DNA from: Mesaphorura yosii
Taxonomy: Eukaryota; Arthropoda; Collembola; Poduromorpha; Tullbergiidae
DNA length: 64,000 bases
Reading direction: 5' to 3'
Assembly (NCBI GenBank): GCA_009869945.1
Contig: WIXG01000252.1
Location: 52,580 to 116,579 of the forward strand
Position numbers and translations under genes: made by a program. This document shows positions 14,376 to 29,000 of this stretch, piece by piece. Below the pieces are notes generated by a model. It was not told where the DNA came from. It worked only from the letters and a program-made list of their open reading frames with translations, and made no database searches. Numbering within the stretch: the first letter of the stretch is position 1; every line of letters begins with the position of its first letter.

Positions 14376-17300
14376 ATGTTAAAGTTATGAAGTGTGTTCT
14401 TTCGTCTTTATTATTCAATTTCTCTTTCTTTCTCATTCTATTTACGGAATATCGATCCATAGAAATCTATAGCGCATTGTTGTGGATGTGCTATTGTCAT
14501 ATAACAATAATATTTTATGCCATTCAACACAATGCAAATACTTGACTTGACTCAATCGCAGCGCGCGTGGTCTAGGTCAGGGACTCGAATTCTTTGATCC
14601 CATTGTTATTGAACTTGGGAGTTTTATTACGTCATTTATTTTAGGCTTCAGTGTGCGAAAATGCAAATAAACTGATCGAATCATTTGACAAATTTTTCAC
14701 AGTTTCACGAAACGTATTTGACTTGCCCGGTGCAACACAGGTAGCCAAGTCGCATAAAGCATAAAGCCTTCAAAACTTAAGTGCGCAGTAAAATTCTGTT
14801 GTTAAATCCTTCTCTTGCGTTCTGAGTCCCTGCCGTCTGTGACAGCCTGACTTCGTGTAGGTACAAATTATTATTTCGCTTGAGCCTGACGGAAAGAGGA
14901 CAAGACTTTGACTTTGACAACAAAGTGTAAAAAAGAAGATTTACGGACTTGTCTGTGTGCGGTAAAGAAATTTCATTTTTACTGCAGTCAAATCTGGCAT
15001 AAGCTTGACTGCGAGGCCTGCTTGCTCGGGGATTTTGAACGATAATTTTGTTAGCGTACGGAAATATAATTTTTTGTTTTGGTTTACTCATAAAAGTACA
15101 CTTACTTCGTTCGTGAAGTGTTTAGTATGCGCAGTCAGTTTTTATTTGCAGGTAATAATAGCAATGTTGTTAAAAGTTATTCTCGAGAAAAGCCATAAGA
15201 GTTTATGAGACGAGCGCAGAAAAGGTAGACGGAGAAATTACTTTACACGTTTGGCTGTCAAAATGTAATAAAATGTTGTACCTATTTCACCGTCCTGCTA
15301 TAGTCAAATTAGCTCATAAAACACTGGTGTTAAACTCATTGCTCAACCATGAAGACGAAGCTGACCCCCTTCATTACAAGTTTTATGACACGTTTTTACA
15401 ATTTTATCGCAAGGTTTATGAGAAGAGACTTCTGATGATTTCTCACCTCGGCCGGCAACCGTTCGAATGCACATATTAACAGACTTCGGTGGTCGGCTTT
15501 GTAAATCAAGATTTTTCGCAAACTTGGTGAAAGTAACTCTGTGCCTTGGACCAGCATGCTTAAAATAGCAAATCTGTCTCGCCACACAGGGACATAATGA
15601 GTTTCCTGTCCACTGCCGACTGCAAACGTTTTACGCTCACTAATTAAGTAAGGAAGTCGGAATATGAATCTTTTTTTATTCTGGCGCTTCCTGTCCAAAC
15701 CCAACTTCCTCTTGCTGCGCTGTCCGGAACATGATGCCATGCATTAGTTGAATACACATACGTTAGGTACGTTTTGCGTTCTTCCCTTGTTTATGATTAC
15801 GGAAATACATTTGGCATGATACAGTCATATTGCGGAGATTTATTAAAGTCGCCGCTGCCTGTATCGCATTTCATGTGAAGTGTAGCAGTGTGTTTATACC
15901 AAATCCAAATCTGAAGTGGTCGTACATTGTGATTGTAACACGACTAGTAAGGAGGATATAATATTATTCGCCATGTCATGCTCCAGCAACTGCGGCTCGA
16001 CTTGCACGAATTTTCCGATCTTTTGACCTTTACCGGATCCTCATACTTTCTGTTGATACATTAGGGCAGTTAAATTGCAGAGAACGACCGGCCGAACGCC
16101 CGTGTTTTCTTTTGGAAGTGATTTGCAGCAGTGCAGTGCAATGTAAAGCTGCCACTGCTTGCATTATTGTTGGTTCGTTTTATGAGGTCGGGATAAGCTA
16201 TTACTGATATCCTTGTTTTATTACTAATATTTATTAGTTCGCCGAGTTCGCTCGGCCGAACGCAGGGACATCGAGTCTGGCTGGCTTTTTTACTTGTTTG
16301 AAATATTACAGTTGTTATTAAAGTGGACTTGTTCCATATTTTACGAACGTCGTCTCTCTGTTCGGGGTTGGCTGAAGTACGTACTTGACTTTTTTCCAGT
16401 GCAGCGAGTTAGCAGCAACGCAGGAACTAATGAGTCACGGATCCCGAGAGCCGTATTTATTGTTTCCAGTTTTAACCACTAAATTCATGCCAGAAAAATT
16501 GGAAAGCTTTCAGCGGGATTTGTGAAGGCTGACGCAACGACGGAACAAATAGCAAATAGGAAGTATTTGCTTCGCACAAAAACCGTAATGGGTTATTATG
16601 GATTAATGTCGAATGGAACACTCGGGTGGACGATCGCTGAAGTCCAAACATTGGCATGCGTTGCGTTGCGCATCGCGCATGGTACGAGCTGGCACTCTGC
16701 AAGCAATACAAGGCGGTAACATGAGGAGATTTGGCTTAATTCATTTCGTCAATTTCATGTTTGGCATGCACGTTGATTATCATGATGACTCCTGCGTTTT
16801 GCATATTATCCTTTGTCCGTTGCGTTGTCTTTTTTCTAAAATATTTGTACTCATTAGCTCTTCTCGTATCACCTTTCAAGTTCAGCACTCACGCTACCAA
16901 GCACCGTTTCTAATGTACGTTGAAGCATTTTAGTAATTAGACATTCTTAGTGCCAAAGCGTCGTAGACCAGTATGCCCTGGCAGGACATGAAGTCGTGAG
17001 CATACGTTAATTTCATTCCATTCCCAAAGCCGCACTGAAATTAGAAAAATACATTCTTGGTTTCATTCTTGAGGATCTTATCCCAATCGCAACGGACTGC
17101 ATTGTGGGAATAAAATGTGTAAAAAAAGCTCAACCACGAAACATGAAACTTCCCACTGCGCTGAGCTAAAATGCAGAGAAGAGTTGCGGTGCAGCAGCAG
17201 CAGTAGGAGAAATATCAAAAAGGCCAATTCTCCTCTTCTTCGCCACAAATGCAACAATGTGAAGTATAAATCCAATAATCCAATACAAAATTAACTCTTT

Positions 17301-20300
17301 TTATTCAGAATCTCTTGAGTAAACAGAGAAGGCAGCGAGAATGTAGCGGCGGGGAAGGGAACGCAATGTTGTGTTGCAATTTTAACGCAACATGCAATGT
17401 AGCAGGCTCAAATGAAGTACGCATACGCACTTCGTGCTCAGTATTCACTACGAAAAGAACTACGACCCGTCCATTGACTTGCAATTAGAAGTTTCCCACG
17501 GTCCACGAGCAGCCCGAATGAAAGGGTTCCTGACGCTGAGTCGCCGTGTTGTGTTGTGGTCCAAGCATTACGTGTTTAAGTGATTAGCTAATTAAATACC
17601 TCTTTTGCTGACTTCCCCATGCAAAGCTATTTAAGTTGAACTTTATGACTTGCATGCTTTGCCGTGCTTTACTTTGAGTACAGCCCAGGCGCTCACGCAT
17701 CTCATGCAGAGATTCGGAAGCAAGACATGAACTCACGAGCGAGCGAGATCATTTATGACATTTTTATTTAAGAGATTTAATGATTACTTTGCAAAAACTG
17801 AATACGTGAATACCGTGAATTACGTGAACGCTGAGTTCATGCGCGCGTTGCATGTTTGTCCGAGCTTCCTCTCGCTCAACTCGGCATCGTCGGCACGGCG
17901 TGGCGTGGTACGCGATGGAATTCCGGTGGCTGAGATTATATGTACCATTATTTTATTACTGCGAGATGCGGATGATGATGTTCGATGTGATTACACTCAG
18001 CGATATACGCGACTTACTCGATGCTTAGAGTACAAGCACGGAGTTTGTACTTGCACAACCACACCTTTTGTTTCCTTATCCTGTTTTCACAATTTCCGTT
18101 TTTCATGCACACCAACACAACCAGACGAAATTACGTGCCATGCAATTGACGCAAGTACGTTTTTAAAAAGGGTTGGTCAGCTTTCCTTTGGACATTAATA
18201 ACACAAACAGGAGTCAGTGTACAGTCAATCTCTGCTTCGGCTCATGTAATGAGACATTTAACCTCTAATCTGGTATGGTATGAAATAATTAATAATAATG
18301 GATAGTGTGCGGTTAGTCCATAATAGTGATGCATTGCGATTAATGTTATTGTCATTCGACTGCGCAAAATGATAAATCATCTCCATCATCATTAACATCA
18401 CTCTCAGACTTCAATCATGAGTCTCATTCTCCATTTTGCTGCGCTGCGCTACAGAATCAACTCGTGAATTTTTGCAATATTTGGTCGGTCATTCCGCTCT
18501 TTTCTGCGCTCATTAATTAAATATTTTGCACAGTCATCCGTGACAAGAATGGTATTAATAAAATGGAATTGCGGTCGAATTGTTATAATTTTGGTGGTTT
18601 TTGCTTATTTGAATGTATAGAATTCTGGTCCCATCGTGTCCACTATTTCGCCACCACAAAGCACCTGAAAGTATTCCCGTCGTTTGTTGATACGCTCGGT
18701 TTGTTGGGTTTTGGATGTTCGGAAATCGATTAGTCAATGCGCAAAGCGCAGAAAAATAAACTGAAAGCATACCGATTGAACTTTCCCGGCGCTGGCTGCT
18801 TCTGTTTCTTTTGAAAACTCATCAATCAGTTACAGTGTTCGGCCTGGATTCTCACCCACGACCTGAACTGTAACTAACCTCATGCAAACGTATGCATGTA
18901 GTACTTTACGTCTCACATGATGAGAAAAAGAAGCTAACAAAGCGGTCAAAATCAGTGCTAAACTCCCGATTGTTGATACCTTATTGAATTTTGAACACTT
19001 GAACGCTGAGAGTGGATTGCAAAATGTCTGAGGCAAAATAACGAAATCACAATTTGACAAAGATCATCGTGATCTTGAATCCCAATATCAAGTGAATGGC
19101 AGTCTGTCCTGTTACCTTCGCCGTTGGTTGTCATTGTATTGGCTGATATTGGCAAATCATTTTAAACGTTAACCGTCCTGCTCTGTTGTGACGCTCTAGA
19201 TTCATTCCTGCACGAGTTTCGTCAGGCCTTGGTGCTCTGCTCGAGTTCAGACTGCATTAACTTATTGCCTAATGGACTTTTGGCCCCCAGTGGAAAATTT
19301 TATATTTTCCTTAGAAATTGCCATTCATAAAAACTAAACCAAAGCAAAGACGAAGAATACAAATAATGCGAGTGCAGAGCAGAGTAGACATCTTGGTGCG
19401 CTCTGCTTTGAGAGAATAAAAAGTTCAGTTAGTTTCTGGCTCTTTATTCAAATGGTGCTCGCAGCAGATATTTGAGACAGATTCTGAATCACTTCACGTG
19501 TGCTCGTTCCTGACCGAGCGAGCAAGGCCAGGCGGCTGGTTGAGAAATTACTCGCCCGTTTATGGGTTCTTCTTTCACAGTCCGTTTGCTCCGCTCCTGC
19601 TTCTTGTTTGTCCTTTGAGAAAGACCACCGGAATAACCCCTGCAAAATAATTTATGCCCCCTATTTTATTACACCTTGAAACGCGTTAAGGACAACAACA
19701 ACGACAGCGGCAGAAGCAGCAGCAAAATAAAACTGCGCTGAGATTTTTGTTGTAAATTTTTGGGACCCTTCAGAATTCGTTCTATTCATAAAACCGTAGC
19801 ATTTAAAACTATCAAAGGAAAACGCTGGTTGTACACCTGGACCCTTGTCGCATCGTCATCAGGTTTAAAATATTACAAGGGAGCTCGTCCTTTCAGTCCT
19901 CCGGTCTTGTTTTTTGGGTCCTCGCATTTTTAAAAAGAATTCCCATAGTGTGCTCCGCGATGTGCGATATCCAGTACATAAATGTAATGATGTACCTGGA
20001 CAATTTATGAACCGGCAATCTACCGAGAAGCATCGTCATAGCGTAAGCAAAATATACCAACTGCGTTTCGTACGTTCAGGAACTCGACTGATGCGCTCAC
20101 GTACGCAGGTACGCGTACACGTATGTATGAAATATGGACCAGGAATCCACGCGTCGCGTACACGTTTAGAAAAAACACAGGATCCGGAAAGTCTACCAGT
20201 TCCACTCCCTTTGTCTGGCGCGCACAGAGCCCAATCCAGTGACCCTTTTCTGCATTCTGTTTTTCTCTGAGGGCTCCTCTGCGAGGAGTACCTCCTTTGG

Positions 20301-23300
20301 CATTTTAATCCGACATATGAAGTATCTTGTGTTCCTGCCGAAGAAATCCGTCCTTCTGCGTTCTACCTAAATGTTCTTCCCTTTCAACAACAGCAGCAGC
20401 TCTGCTCAAATTTATTAATACTATTTGGGGTCACGGTAAAGACGCCCGATACCGAACATGCAGAGGCTCCGTCTTCAGTGGTGCATTGCCTTGCTGTGCT
20501 CGCTACTTTATCCAAATAAAAAACATTTCGAATTTTGTGAGCTGTCTAATAATATTTGTGCACGCTTGCGTGAACTCATATTCCACCTTGGGGCATGGTA
20601 AATTTCAATCCAACGTCAATCATGAGATACGAGCAAAATGTTTGAGCAAACATGAGTTCCAAGGTCTGATCACACGGTCGTAATGCATTGGCTTAATTTC
20701 TAATTGCAGATGCCATCAGATTCAACAACATGGAAGGAGAAGAAGAGAGACGTGACGTTCTTAAGATGGTTCTGTCTCCCCAGCTACCATGGTATCACCA
20801 AGCTGAAGAAAGTCTCATTTTTTCGCGAATTGCGGCCTGGTGCGCAATTAAGACTGCTAACAGAAGACCCGTACGTCATTTCATGCTAAAGACTGCTCTC
20901 TGCCAACACGACTCGTGAAGACCTGTCGCGATTTCACCTGAATAATTACAAGGAACTCACGAAAAGTGTGCACAGTATCAATTAATATCACAGCCCACTC
21001 GTTCGGTGATGATGGTGACATGTGGATACAGCATTTGTACTGTCTGCCTGCCTACGCAACGTGAAGTGGCATGGTATGGATGACACGCATTTCATTCGAC
21101 AAAGCCCGCAGAATTAATTAGGACAGAACACTTCACGCATGCACGCAGCTTCGCTCAGTATAAGCTTAAGTGCAAACGAAAAACAAAAGATCTACGAGCA
21201 CAACTGGCATTATTTAGGCGCAATTCAATGAATAACATGTAAATGGAGTCAAGCCTTCGACTAAAATCAGTGTCAAGTACTAACTCGAAACGACAGATGC
21301 TAATTTCAATGAAATTCTCGCAATTCGTGAAACTCAAACGCACATTCCCGAGGCCGTGAAATTTGTGACTTTAGGACGACGGCGTGCGCTCTGCATGTGT
21401 TTGTTATTTCGTGCTAATTTTAAGAAATAAACACTTCGAGTGGGAAAATTAGACTACATGGCTTGGATACAATTATATACTGTAAAGTTTAGAAGATAAT
21501 TTCGCATAAAATAAACTGTTCGCACCAAATATTTTGTGATATCAGTCTCGTTAGTCCAAGTTTATTCACGGCGATATGCGTAGTTGTGTTCATTTCACTG
21601 TCAAATTATAATAATGAAGTTTTACGTATTTTATAAGAATAACATGTAACAGGTCGTTGTGGATTCGCATCATTATTCCCACACAACAATAAGCTTATGA
21701 GCAGGAATAACTTTGTACAATGGCCTGCACGTAGTGAGTATTTGGTTCTTTGAGTTTTCTATGAGGCTTCAAAAGGAGAATTATTATTGTTATTATAAAT
21801 CCCGATACAATAAAAAGAATGAATGCATAATACGTCCGCTTGCCTTACACCGAGGCATGAACTCGTCTTCACTTCACTCCTTTTTGTGTAATTTGATTGA
21901 AAAGGAAAGTTGTTCAAAGAAAAATCATCTGTGAAACTTGCATGTTCTTTTCATGGAGCACATAATTGAAATAAAGTTGTTGACATTCTGTTCTGCTCCG
22001 CATTGTGCAAGTGAACCTGTTGTTATTTGTGTGCGTCTCTTATTTAAAGTATCCATTCAGCTCTTCGAAAGTAAAGAGTATTCTCCAAACCACGAACGTG
22101 TAATTTGCTCAATACTCAATGCACGCATACGCATGGCGCATGGAGCTGGAAACGACGCAGTCGTCAAAAGAAAGAGCGGATAAGTTTTCTTTTTACAAAA
22201 CTACGAGTAACTAATCTGCTCTTCTTTTGAATTTCTGAATGTTGGTCTTTATTCCGTCATTGCACCCAAATACAAACGATCGAGACCTGGCTGGCTGGCA
22301 ACCCAGGTTGAATTCCTTGCATTTTATGTACGAATTTGTCAGTACTTGCTGCGTGATGTCTCACGCTTCACGCAAGCTCATCAAGAGGAGCTTTCAAATC
22401 GAAATGGATATGAATATGAATGCTCGGCACACGTGGGTCTGCCGGTCTTTGTGTGTGGAACATTGAATCACCACAAACAAGAGAGGAATCTCCACAAATT
22501 TAATACAGCGCGTATAAACAATGACGAATGGGACAAATGTGGCAAGAGCGCACGGGATGCATGATACCTCTTGTTGCTGTTGCTAATAATAAGCATGAAA
22601 AATTGGTATTGAATTTCATGGTTTTCATTCCCATTCTTCACTCTGTTACCCTGTGAATGCGACAATGTGTAAATGTCAGCCTACTGTTAAAATTCATTAC
22701 CGAAATTTATTCGCGATGCCACGGCTGCCTTCAATTCGTGTTCATCGATCCGCGGACGGGCAACGAGTTGGGTCGGCAGCCTCGCCAAGGCTTTGCAAAT
22801 TCTTATAAGGAATAAGGAAACACGAACACCAAATTAAACTGGGCCTTTAATTAACAACTCATGCTTCATTGAAATAATTATTCGAGCTTGGCTTGAACGC
22901 TTTTGGATTATTTGGATGCAATTACGACTCTGCTCTGAATCGAGAGACCAATCTCGTCTTATCATAATTACAATTAACGTTTATGATCTCAGTTTATTAA
23001 TACGTGATAATGGCTGCAGTATTTTTTGGAATTTCTCATTAAACTGCTTCTCCTTTGCGTACGTTTATGTTCACGTTCACTATCGCATGGCACGAATATA
23101 ATCGTCGTTTCATCGTGTTTCATCGACAGCAACACATAATCTTGCCATCTCATCTCATTTCTCATCATTTTCAACACGTAAATATTATTATTATGATCAT
23201 CATCGATTTCCATCAACTTCAACGCGATACGCGAGTCCTCGTATGATATAATTCACATCGCATTACCTCATTAGTCATCGCTCATTATAATTTATACCAT

Positions 23301-25835
23301 GGCATGGCGTTTCCACCACCACGTCGTGCTTGACAAAAGAACGACGACTTGCTTGGCATTCCATCAGGTAGGTTTTTCCTGCGCTGTGCTCGTGTTATTA
23401 ATATTTTTTCACCCGTGAGCCATTCACATGTAGGAGGCAAACCCAAAGATGATCATTAATTCGTAATTCGTATACAGAAGAATTCGTTGAGCCAAGGAAG
23501 ATTGTTTTTAATCAAAATATTTGGATACAGATTCGTACGAAGAAATAATGGTCAACTCATTAAACTGGCATGTGTATTTAAATGAGGCGGAATTTGCGCA
23601 GTTGAGCTTCGTAACCTTGTGTGGCTAAGATTACTGTAGTCGCCGAGTCCGTCATTAAATTTCCATTGCTTGAGTTCCGACTTTGTGAGGGCTAACCAAC
23701 AACACGGAGGACAACAAAATCAACGTCGATAAAATTGACGACTGGGCATTGGGAAGAGAACAATCGGAAACCATGTGCCATGTGCCGCTGCTGGACAATG
23801 TGTGACTAAAGGAAGCGCGTCGAGAATCAATCATGCTAAAAATAGGCCGTTTCAAGTGATGGACAGGGCATGCTGTACATTTTCCCTTTATCTTTTATCC
23901 ACGATTTGTCTCAGATTGCCGAGACTGCTGCATGAGTGAAAGGAGCCGGATTTATACAGTCCTGCACCTTGCCTTGCCATTTCTGGACTATCGTGAAAAG
24001 CGGACACTCCTTAACGTGCGGAAAGAAGATCCACAGCTTCAAAAGTGTTCATCAAGATTTGAACGGAATTCCAGAATAATCATCCGTCATGAAAAGTAGC
24101 GTTGGCAAGTTCTGGATGGAATTAACATACAAATTCCCCCACGTACAATTAATTATTGCGGATTTGTTGACAAGATGTTACAAACTTTTATCATTAACTT
24201 TAGTACAAATTTTGTCCCTGTGAGACATTCTCATGTCTCGTACATTTCTTCATCAGCAAATATTCGCCGCACCAGCAGGATCCGTGATCCACGAAAAACA
24301 CGAGGATTCTGAAACAGAGAGAACTTTATTATTATTACTACCAACACGGAGGAGCGTCCAAATTTCTATCCAACGTAAATCAGAAGTAAGAAAAAAGTGT
24401 AAGTTCAGCCTCTGCGCATACGTCATGGCCAAAATTGAAAAGATTTGGGTGGAATATAGACACTAGGACTAGCCCTCTTCTTGAGGAGGAGTTGTTTCAT
24501 TGCTTGTTATGAATTTAGTGCATAGTCAACCTACCCGAGCCGCGTACGAGTTCGAGCACTGCTGACTGTGGCTACTGGCTGCTGGCGATGTCGTTTTTGT
24601 GGTTCCCCTGCTCGACTGGCGGCTCTTCATCATGCGTTGTTCATCTACCAGAATGTGAACCCAGCGTGTTCTGGTGCTTGAATCCATGTGGACCTACCAA
24701 TGCAATAATGCCATGCCAAGAATTGAACGCAGGCAGGGTAGATACGCGATCCACTACTGAAATTGTTGAGGAGAAACATTATACACTGTTGCTGTTCTTC
24801 ATAAACGTAATAGTATTAATACTACGGTATAAAGCTTATTTGGGGCTCCTGAGGGTCTGACTTGCTTCGAACAGCACGGCATTATTGTAAAATAGAATCC
24901 CATTTCCCATGCTACGTCCAATCTCTTAAAACTAAACATTCTTTCTCCCTGCATTGTGCTTACCGTTCGTTGTCAGTGCCGTGCCATGCCAGTAGTGTTA
25001 TCAGCGCTGCTGTGCTTCGGCGTGTTTCTACCTACCTCCACACTCCTCACGGCCTACCTATTAAACGAAATACATTAGTAACTTTGGTGGTGGGTTAAAA
25101 TGCTGCTCCTGTAATGTGCGTACAGAAAAAGAGAAGCTCAATTTTCCTCTTGAACCTTTACTTCATCTTCTTCACTGAGTTTTTTGAATTGAAGTAGTCG
25201 AGGACAACAGAGCAGCGTAATCTGAGTGAGAGGAAGAAAAAAGAAAATAGTACTGATACGAGGAAAGGGGAAACTACACAGACACGGGAATCATAATCAC
25301 ACCGTCACAATCAGCTCATAATAGAAAAATTACGAAAAGAACCACTTTACGTCCTAGTATTCAAAAGAATTGTAAGGAAGTAAGTTGAGTGCGTGCTTTG
25401 TTCCAGCGCGACTACGCCACGGCTGAATTGAGATTTTTTGTTTCGTGTGTTTTGGAATCCACGTCCAGCACTTTTTGTTTGAGTTTTTCGGGGAATTAAG
25501 CAACGCAGCAGTCAAGCAATTATGAGAACATGCGAGTATGAAAATTAGCACCCGTGACAATCGATTCTGAGCCATTCATTGATAAGTGCAGTGAATCTGA
25601 ACCTCAATCGACACACGCTTAACAACAAAACAGAAAATCACTGTCATCTGCAGTGCGTTATTCAAATTGTGCGTTATTGTGACGGGATCGAGTCTCGACG
25701 TTATCTTGATTACGCTAATCGTAAAAACAAACGATAATGCGTTCTGCGTGTTAATCAACCAAAAGAATACATTCCATTAACACTTGTGGAGCTACAATTC
25801 ACGCACAATTAGATTAATTGACAAATTATTCACCG

Positions 25836-25872
25836 TATAACACGCGTACCGAGCAGCGGGTAGAAATCAGAC
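25836..25872 (+). promoter_or_regulatory. Candidate Sox core promoter (TATA-like plus initiator)
   Basis: A TATA-like sequence (TATAAC, starting at 25836) is followed at the usual spacing by an initiator-like TCAGAC (25867-25872), which would place +1 near 25869. Transcription from here would give a 5' leader of about 190 nt, unspliced, to the first in-frame ATG at 26062. Both elements are weak matches to consensus, and a spliced upstream exon remains possible. Confidence 0.3.
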
Positions 25873-25888
25873 GGCAGACGGAACAAGA

Positions 25889-25909
25889 ATGAAAGTGTTT
25901 AGTGATTAA
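25889..25909 (+). other. Short uORF in the predicted Sox 5' leader
   Basis: ATG, five sense codons and TAA (MKVFSD) lie 20 nt downstream of the inferred start site, ahead of the main Sox ATG. If the leader is as predicted, this would be a small upstream ORF able to reduce or time translation of the main frame. It depends entirely on the promoter assignment. Confidence 0.2.
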
Positions 25910-26061
25910 GCGTCTCAAATTCTCAAGTCGAGAATCAATCGAGGTTCGTACGTACCAGTTACTTAAACTCTGTCAAGCTGGCGTCGTTTTGGAGAGGCGA
26001 TTTGACAACCCTCGACCCTTCGGGTTCACCCCTGGGCCACCACCCGCACACACATCCCGGA

Positions 26062-29000
26062 ATGTTGATTGACGACATCAAGCAAGTCCACAGTCATTCG
26101 GCGTACAATCTCGACCTTCGAACCTCGTCGGGGCCGCTGGGCAGCATGTCGGGAGCGCATTCAATCTCACCAGTACAAACGAGTCTTCACGGACACCATT
26201 TAGGCGGCGGTGGTGGTGGAATCCCGAATTCTCACATGGGACACATTACAAACTCGAACTCCATCATTAGCAGTAGTGGGCACGGAGCCAACGGTCCGAT
26301 CAATCATCATAGTAATCATCATAATGGACCAAGTAGTGGTGGTGCTGGTGGACCTAATAGTAAAAGTAGTAGTAACGCCGCAAACAACTTGGATCGAGTG
26401 AAGCGCCCGATGAACGCGTTCATGGTGTGGTCCAGAGGACAGCGGCGAAAGATGGCTCAAGAAAATCCTAAAATGCATAATTCAGAAATAAGTAAAAGAC
26501 TAGGCGCAGAATGGAAACTGCTGAGCGAGACAGAAAAACGACCGTTTATTGATGAAGCGAAGAGACTCAGGTATGACATGTATGTAACAAATATAAGGAT
26601 TATTTATTATTTTTATTATTAACACCTCCACCATGCACATTGTACGTGTACACACGAACGCACATTCTTGGTTTCACTTTACTTCCTTTAAATATGACAT
26701 TGCATGACTGCTTTTGCTTGAGTAGCATTTCTTGCCCATATTAATGCAATTAGCACTTGTTTTGCTGCTTTTTTTGAGCACGTTGCACGCCCGGTTTTAT
26801 GTCTAAAACGTAAGATACTTTGTCCGCAAGTTGTGTTTAGTCGAACTCTGAACGAGGCAGTCCAAGAATATAGAATTAGCGATAAGATAAGGTAAAGACA
26901 ACAGAAATAGAATTCATTGTTTTAGACAAGTTCCTTGCAGAACGAGACTTGAAAATTCGAGACAGTGTCTTCAATGAGCGCAGTGTGAAAACATGACCGT
27001 CTTGTTGCTGTCCAGCTCATTGACGATCACAAATGGGAATGTTTCTGTCCAATTGTGGCGAAAGGGGAAACACATAACGTATATTCAATGCTGTAACCGT
27101 GATTGATTGATTGAACAGCAACAGCAGACTTTTAAGGTCAGGGATGCAATCATTAGCGCGATCTGCTCATAATTTCAGAACGTGATTAATATTCAGGAAT
27201 GCCAGTTGAAATTGCAAGGGTTCGAATGTATTTTGACAAGGTCAATATTAATTCTATGAGAAAATGCGTCATTATTAATCTGAAAATGAAACAGCGACAC
27301 CGGGGACGCCGCACCACACCACAGAACACAGGGCCAGGGCTGCGATTGTAATAATTATTCGATTTCCCTCCAGAATATAATCATTTGTTATTACAGATTT
27401 GCATTTCATACAGAACCATGAATAATGAATATCTAATTCCCCTCTCGCTCGGATTTACTATCTGCATGAGTAAGGAAAGACGAAATTACGATTAGCAATA
27501 ACTCACTCTCGACGCGTCCCATGCCTAGCGAGAAAAAGCTAGAGCACATTGCTGATTGCTGTGTGGCAATTATTCATGTTCACTAATGTGGTTAGCATTT
27601 ATCAAGATCAATGCTAATCTGATTGTGAGCCGAGTGCCGAGCGAAGTCATCAATCGCAATTCGCAAGCGTGAGTTTCAAATTTTGCCAAACTTCACTCAT
27701 ACTCAAAGGCAGTTTGAGCTCACTCGAAAATCTCAAAGAAAATCAAAATCAAGTGAGCAACACTTGAATTCTTGAGTTTCATTCTGCTTTCAAGCATTTA
27801 CATTCAAGTTTTCATGACGGAGGTTGGCATGCACACTGAATTTGCTGAACTTAATGAACGGCCTGTTTTGTGCAGTGGAATCGGCTTGAAGCCTTCCTAT
27901 GGGCCTTCCCGCATATTGAATTTTGTGTCTGAAGTAGTGGAGGTCGGTAACGTAAATATTCTTGTTCCTTTTTAACATGCTTTTTCTTATTATTTCGTTT
28001 ACTGACAAAAGGTCTTGTTACTTTTTGAAAAGTGTCAAAATCTATAAGATTATCGCATAACACGAAAGAAGTAAGGTCCACGGCAACGGTAGCTGCCCTG
28101 TCAGACTCCTTCACCTCTTGACGCTCCGATTTCGTCCACCTTTTATCTCAGGTGAAGGTTCATACTTCTGTTCTTTAATTCTGCCTAGCGCGCAAGAATT
28201 CTACCGTATGAGATTAGAAAACTTGCCATTCAAAGTCTGAGTCTGAGAAGGGACGAGCAAATCTTTGGCCTGCATAAAAAGCACTCCCCTCGCTCAAAAT
28301 TTATTCAAACACGATTTAATGAGATAGGAAAATGTTCGACAACTGCGCCGAGCCGACCAAACTTGTTCGCTGTGTTATGCTCTTGTTCCATGAAGACTTG
28401 ATTTACATGTCCGTTGCCTTTTCCTTCGATACCTTCTTTGTACAAGCTGTAATGATAACTTATTACAATGTATTATTATAACCTTGTTGATTTTTATGAA
28501 AGTTAAAGGTTGGATTGAATAGAGATTGTGTAAAATGATAATTATCATTACACACTACGAATGTCCGACTCAGATGATGTGAATCAGTGATGCATGATTC
28601 AACTCCCAGACCGACTCCTTGAAGAGGTGGAATAGAAACGAGTTGAAGTTGCAGCAGCGCAAATGTCAGGGCGAAACGCGAAAGGTTAAGAAATCACAAA
28701 TCAGTAGTGAATCTTGCTTGACGGCTTCCGTCTGGTAAATTCACAATTAACAAGGGAGATAAGAATTTATGTAATGTTGCAGAGCGGAGCAAAACGGGTT
28801 AACAAGAAGTTAACAGCGGCTAATTTGCTGTGATGCATTGACTCACTACCTCGGCTGCCACTACTGGTCATTTCTCAAGAGGCAAAAAATGGCAGGGGCA
28901 ATTTCTGGTGATTAAGAAAGAAAAGGAGAATCTGATAGGTCAAAGAGAAGCTGCGCTCAAGTAGGCAAGTTCTGAGCAGTGAGATGCAAGATTTGTGAAC

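Larger units (their letters stand above)
1..25833. other. Long non-coding region upstream of the Sox gene
   Basis: I find no coding exon in this stretch that I can assign to a protein family. The longest open frames (for example 7123-7629 on plus, 17755-18198 on plus and 3609-4010 on minus) have no domain, no conserved motif and no convincing splice structure, and look like chance. No tRNA, rRNA or transposon ends were recognised. The sequence is moderately AT-rich, with many homeodomain-like TAATTA/ATTA cores and scattered SOX-like ACAAT/ATTGT cores. Given the position directly upstream of a SoxB1 gene, I infer that it holds that gene's enhancers and perhaps non-coding transcripts. The inference rests on location, not on any demonstrated element. 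Confidence 0.55.

Noticed and set aside
17755-18198. 147-codon open frame, plus strand
   Set aside because: No recognisable similarity or coding texture; the only strong reason to consider it was length.
27218-27240. GGGTTCGAAT, tRNA T-loop-like sequence
   Set aside because: No acceptor, D-arm or anticodon pairing around it; not a tRNA gene.
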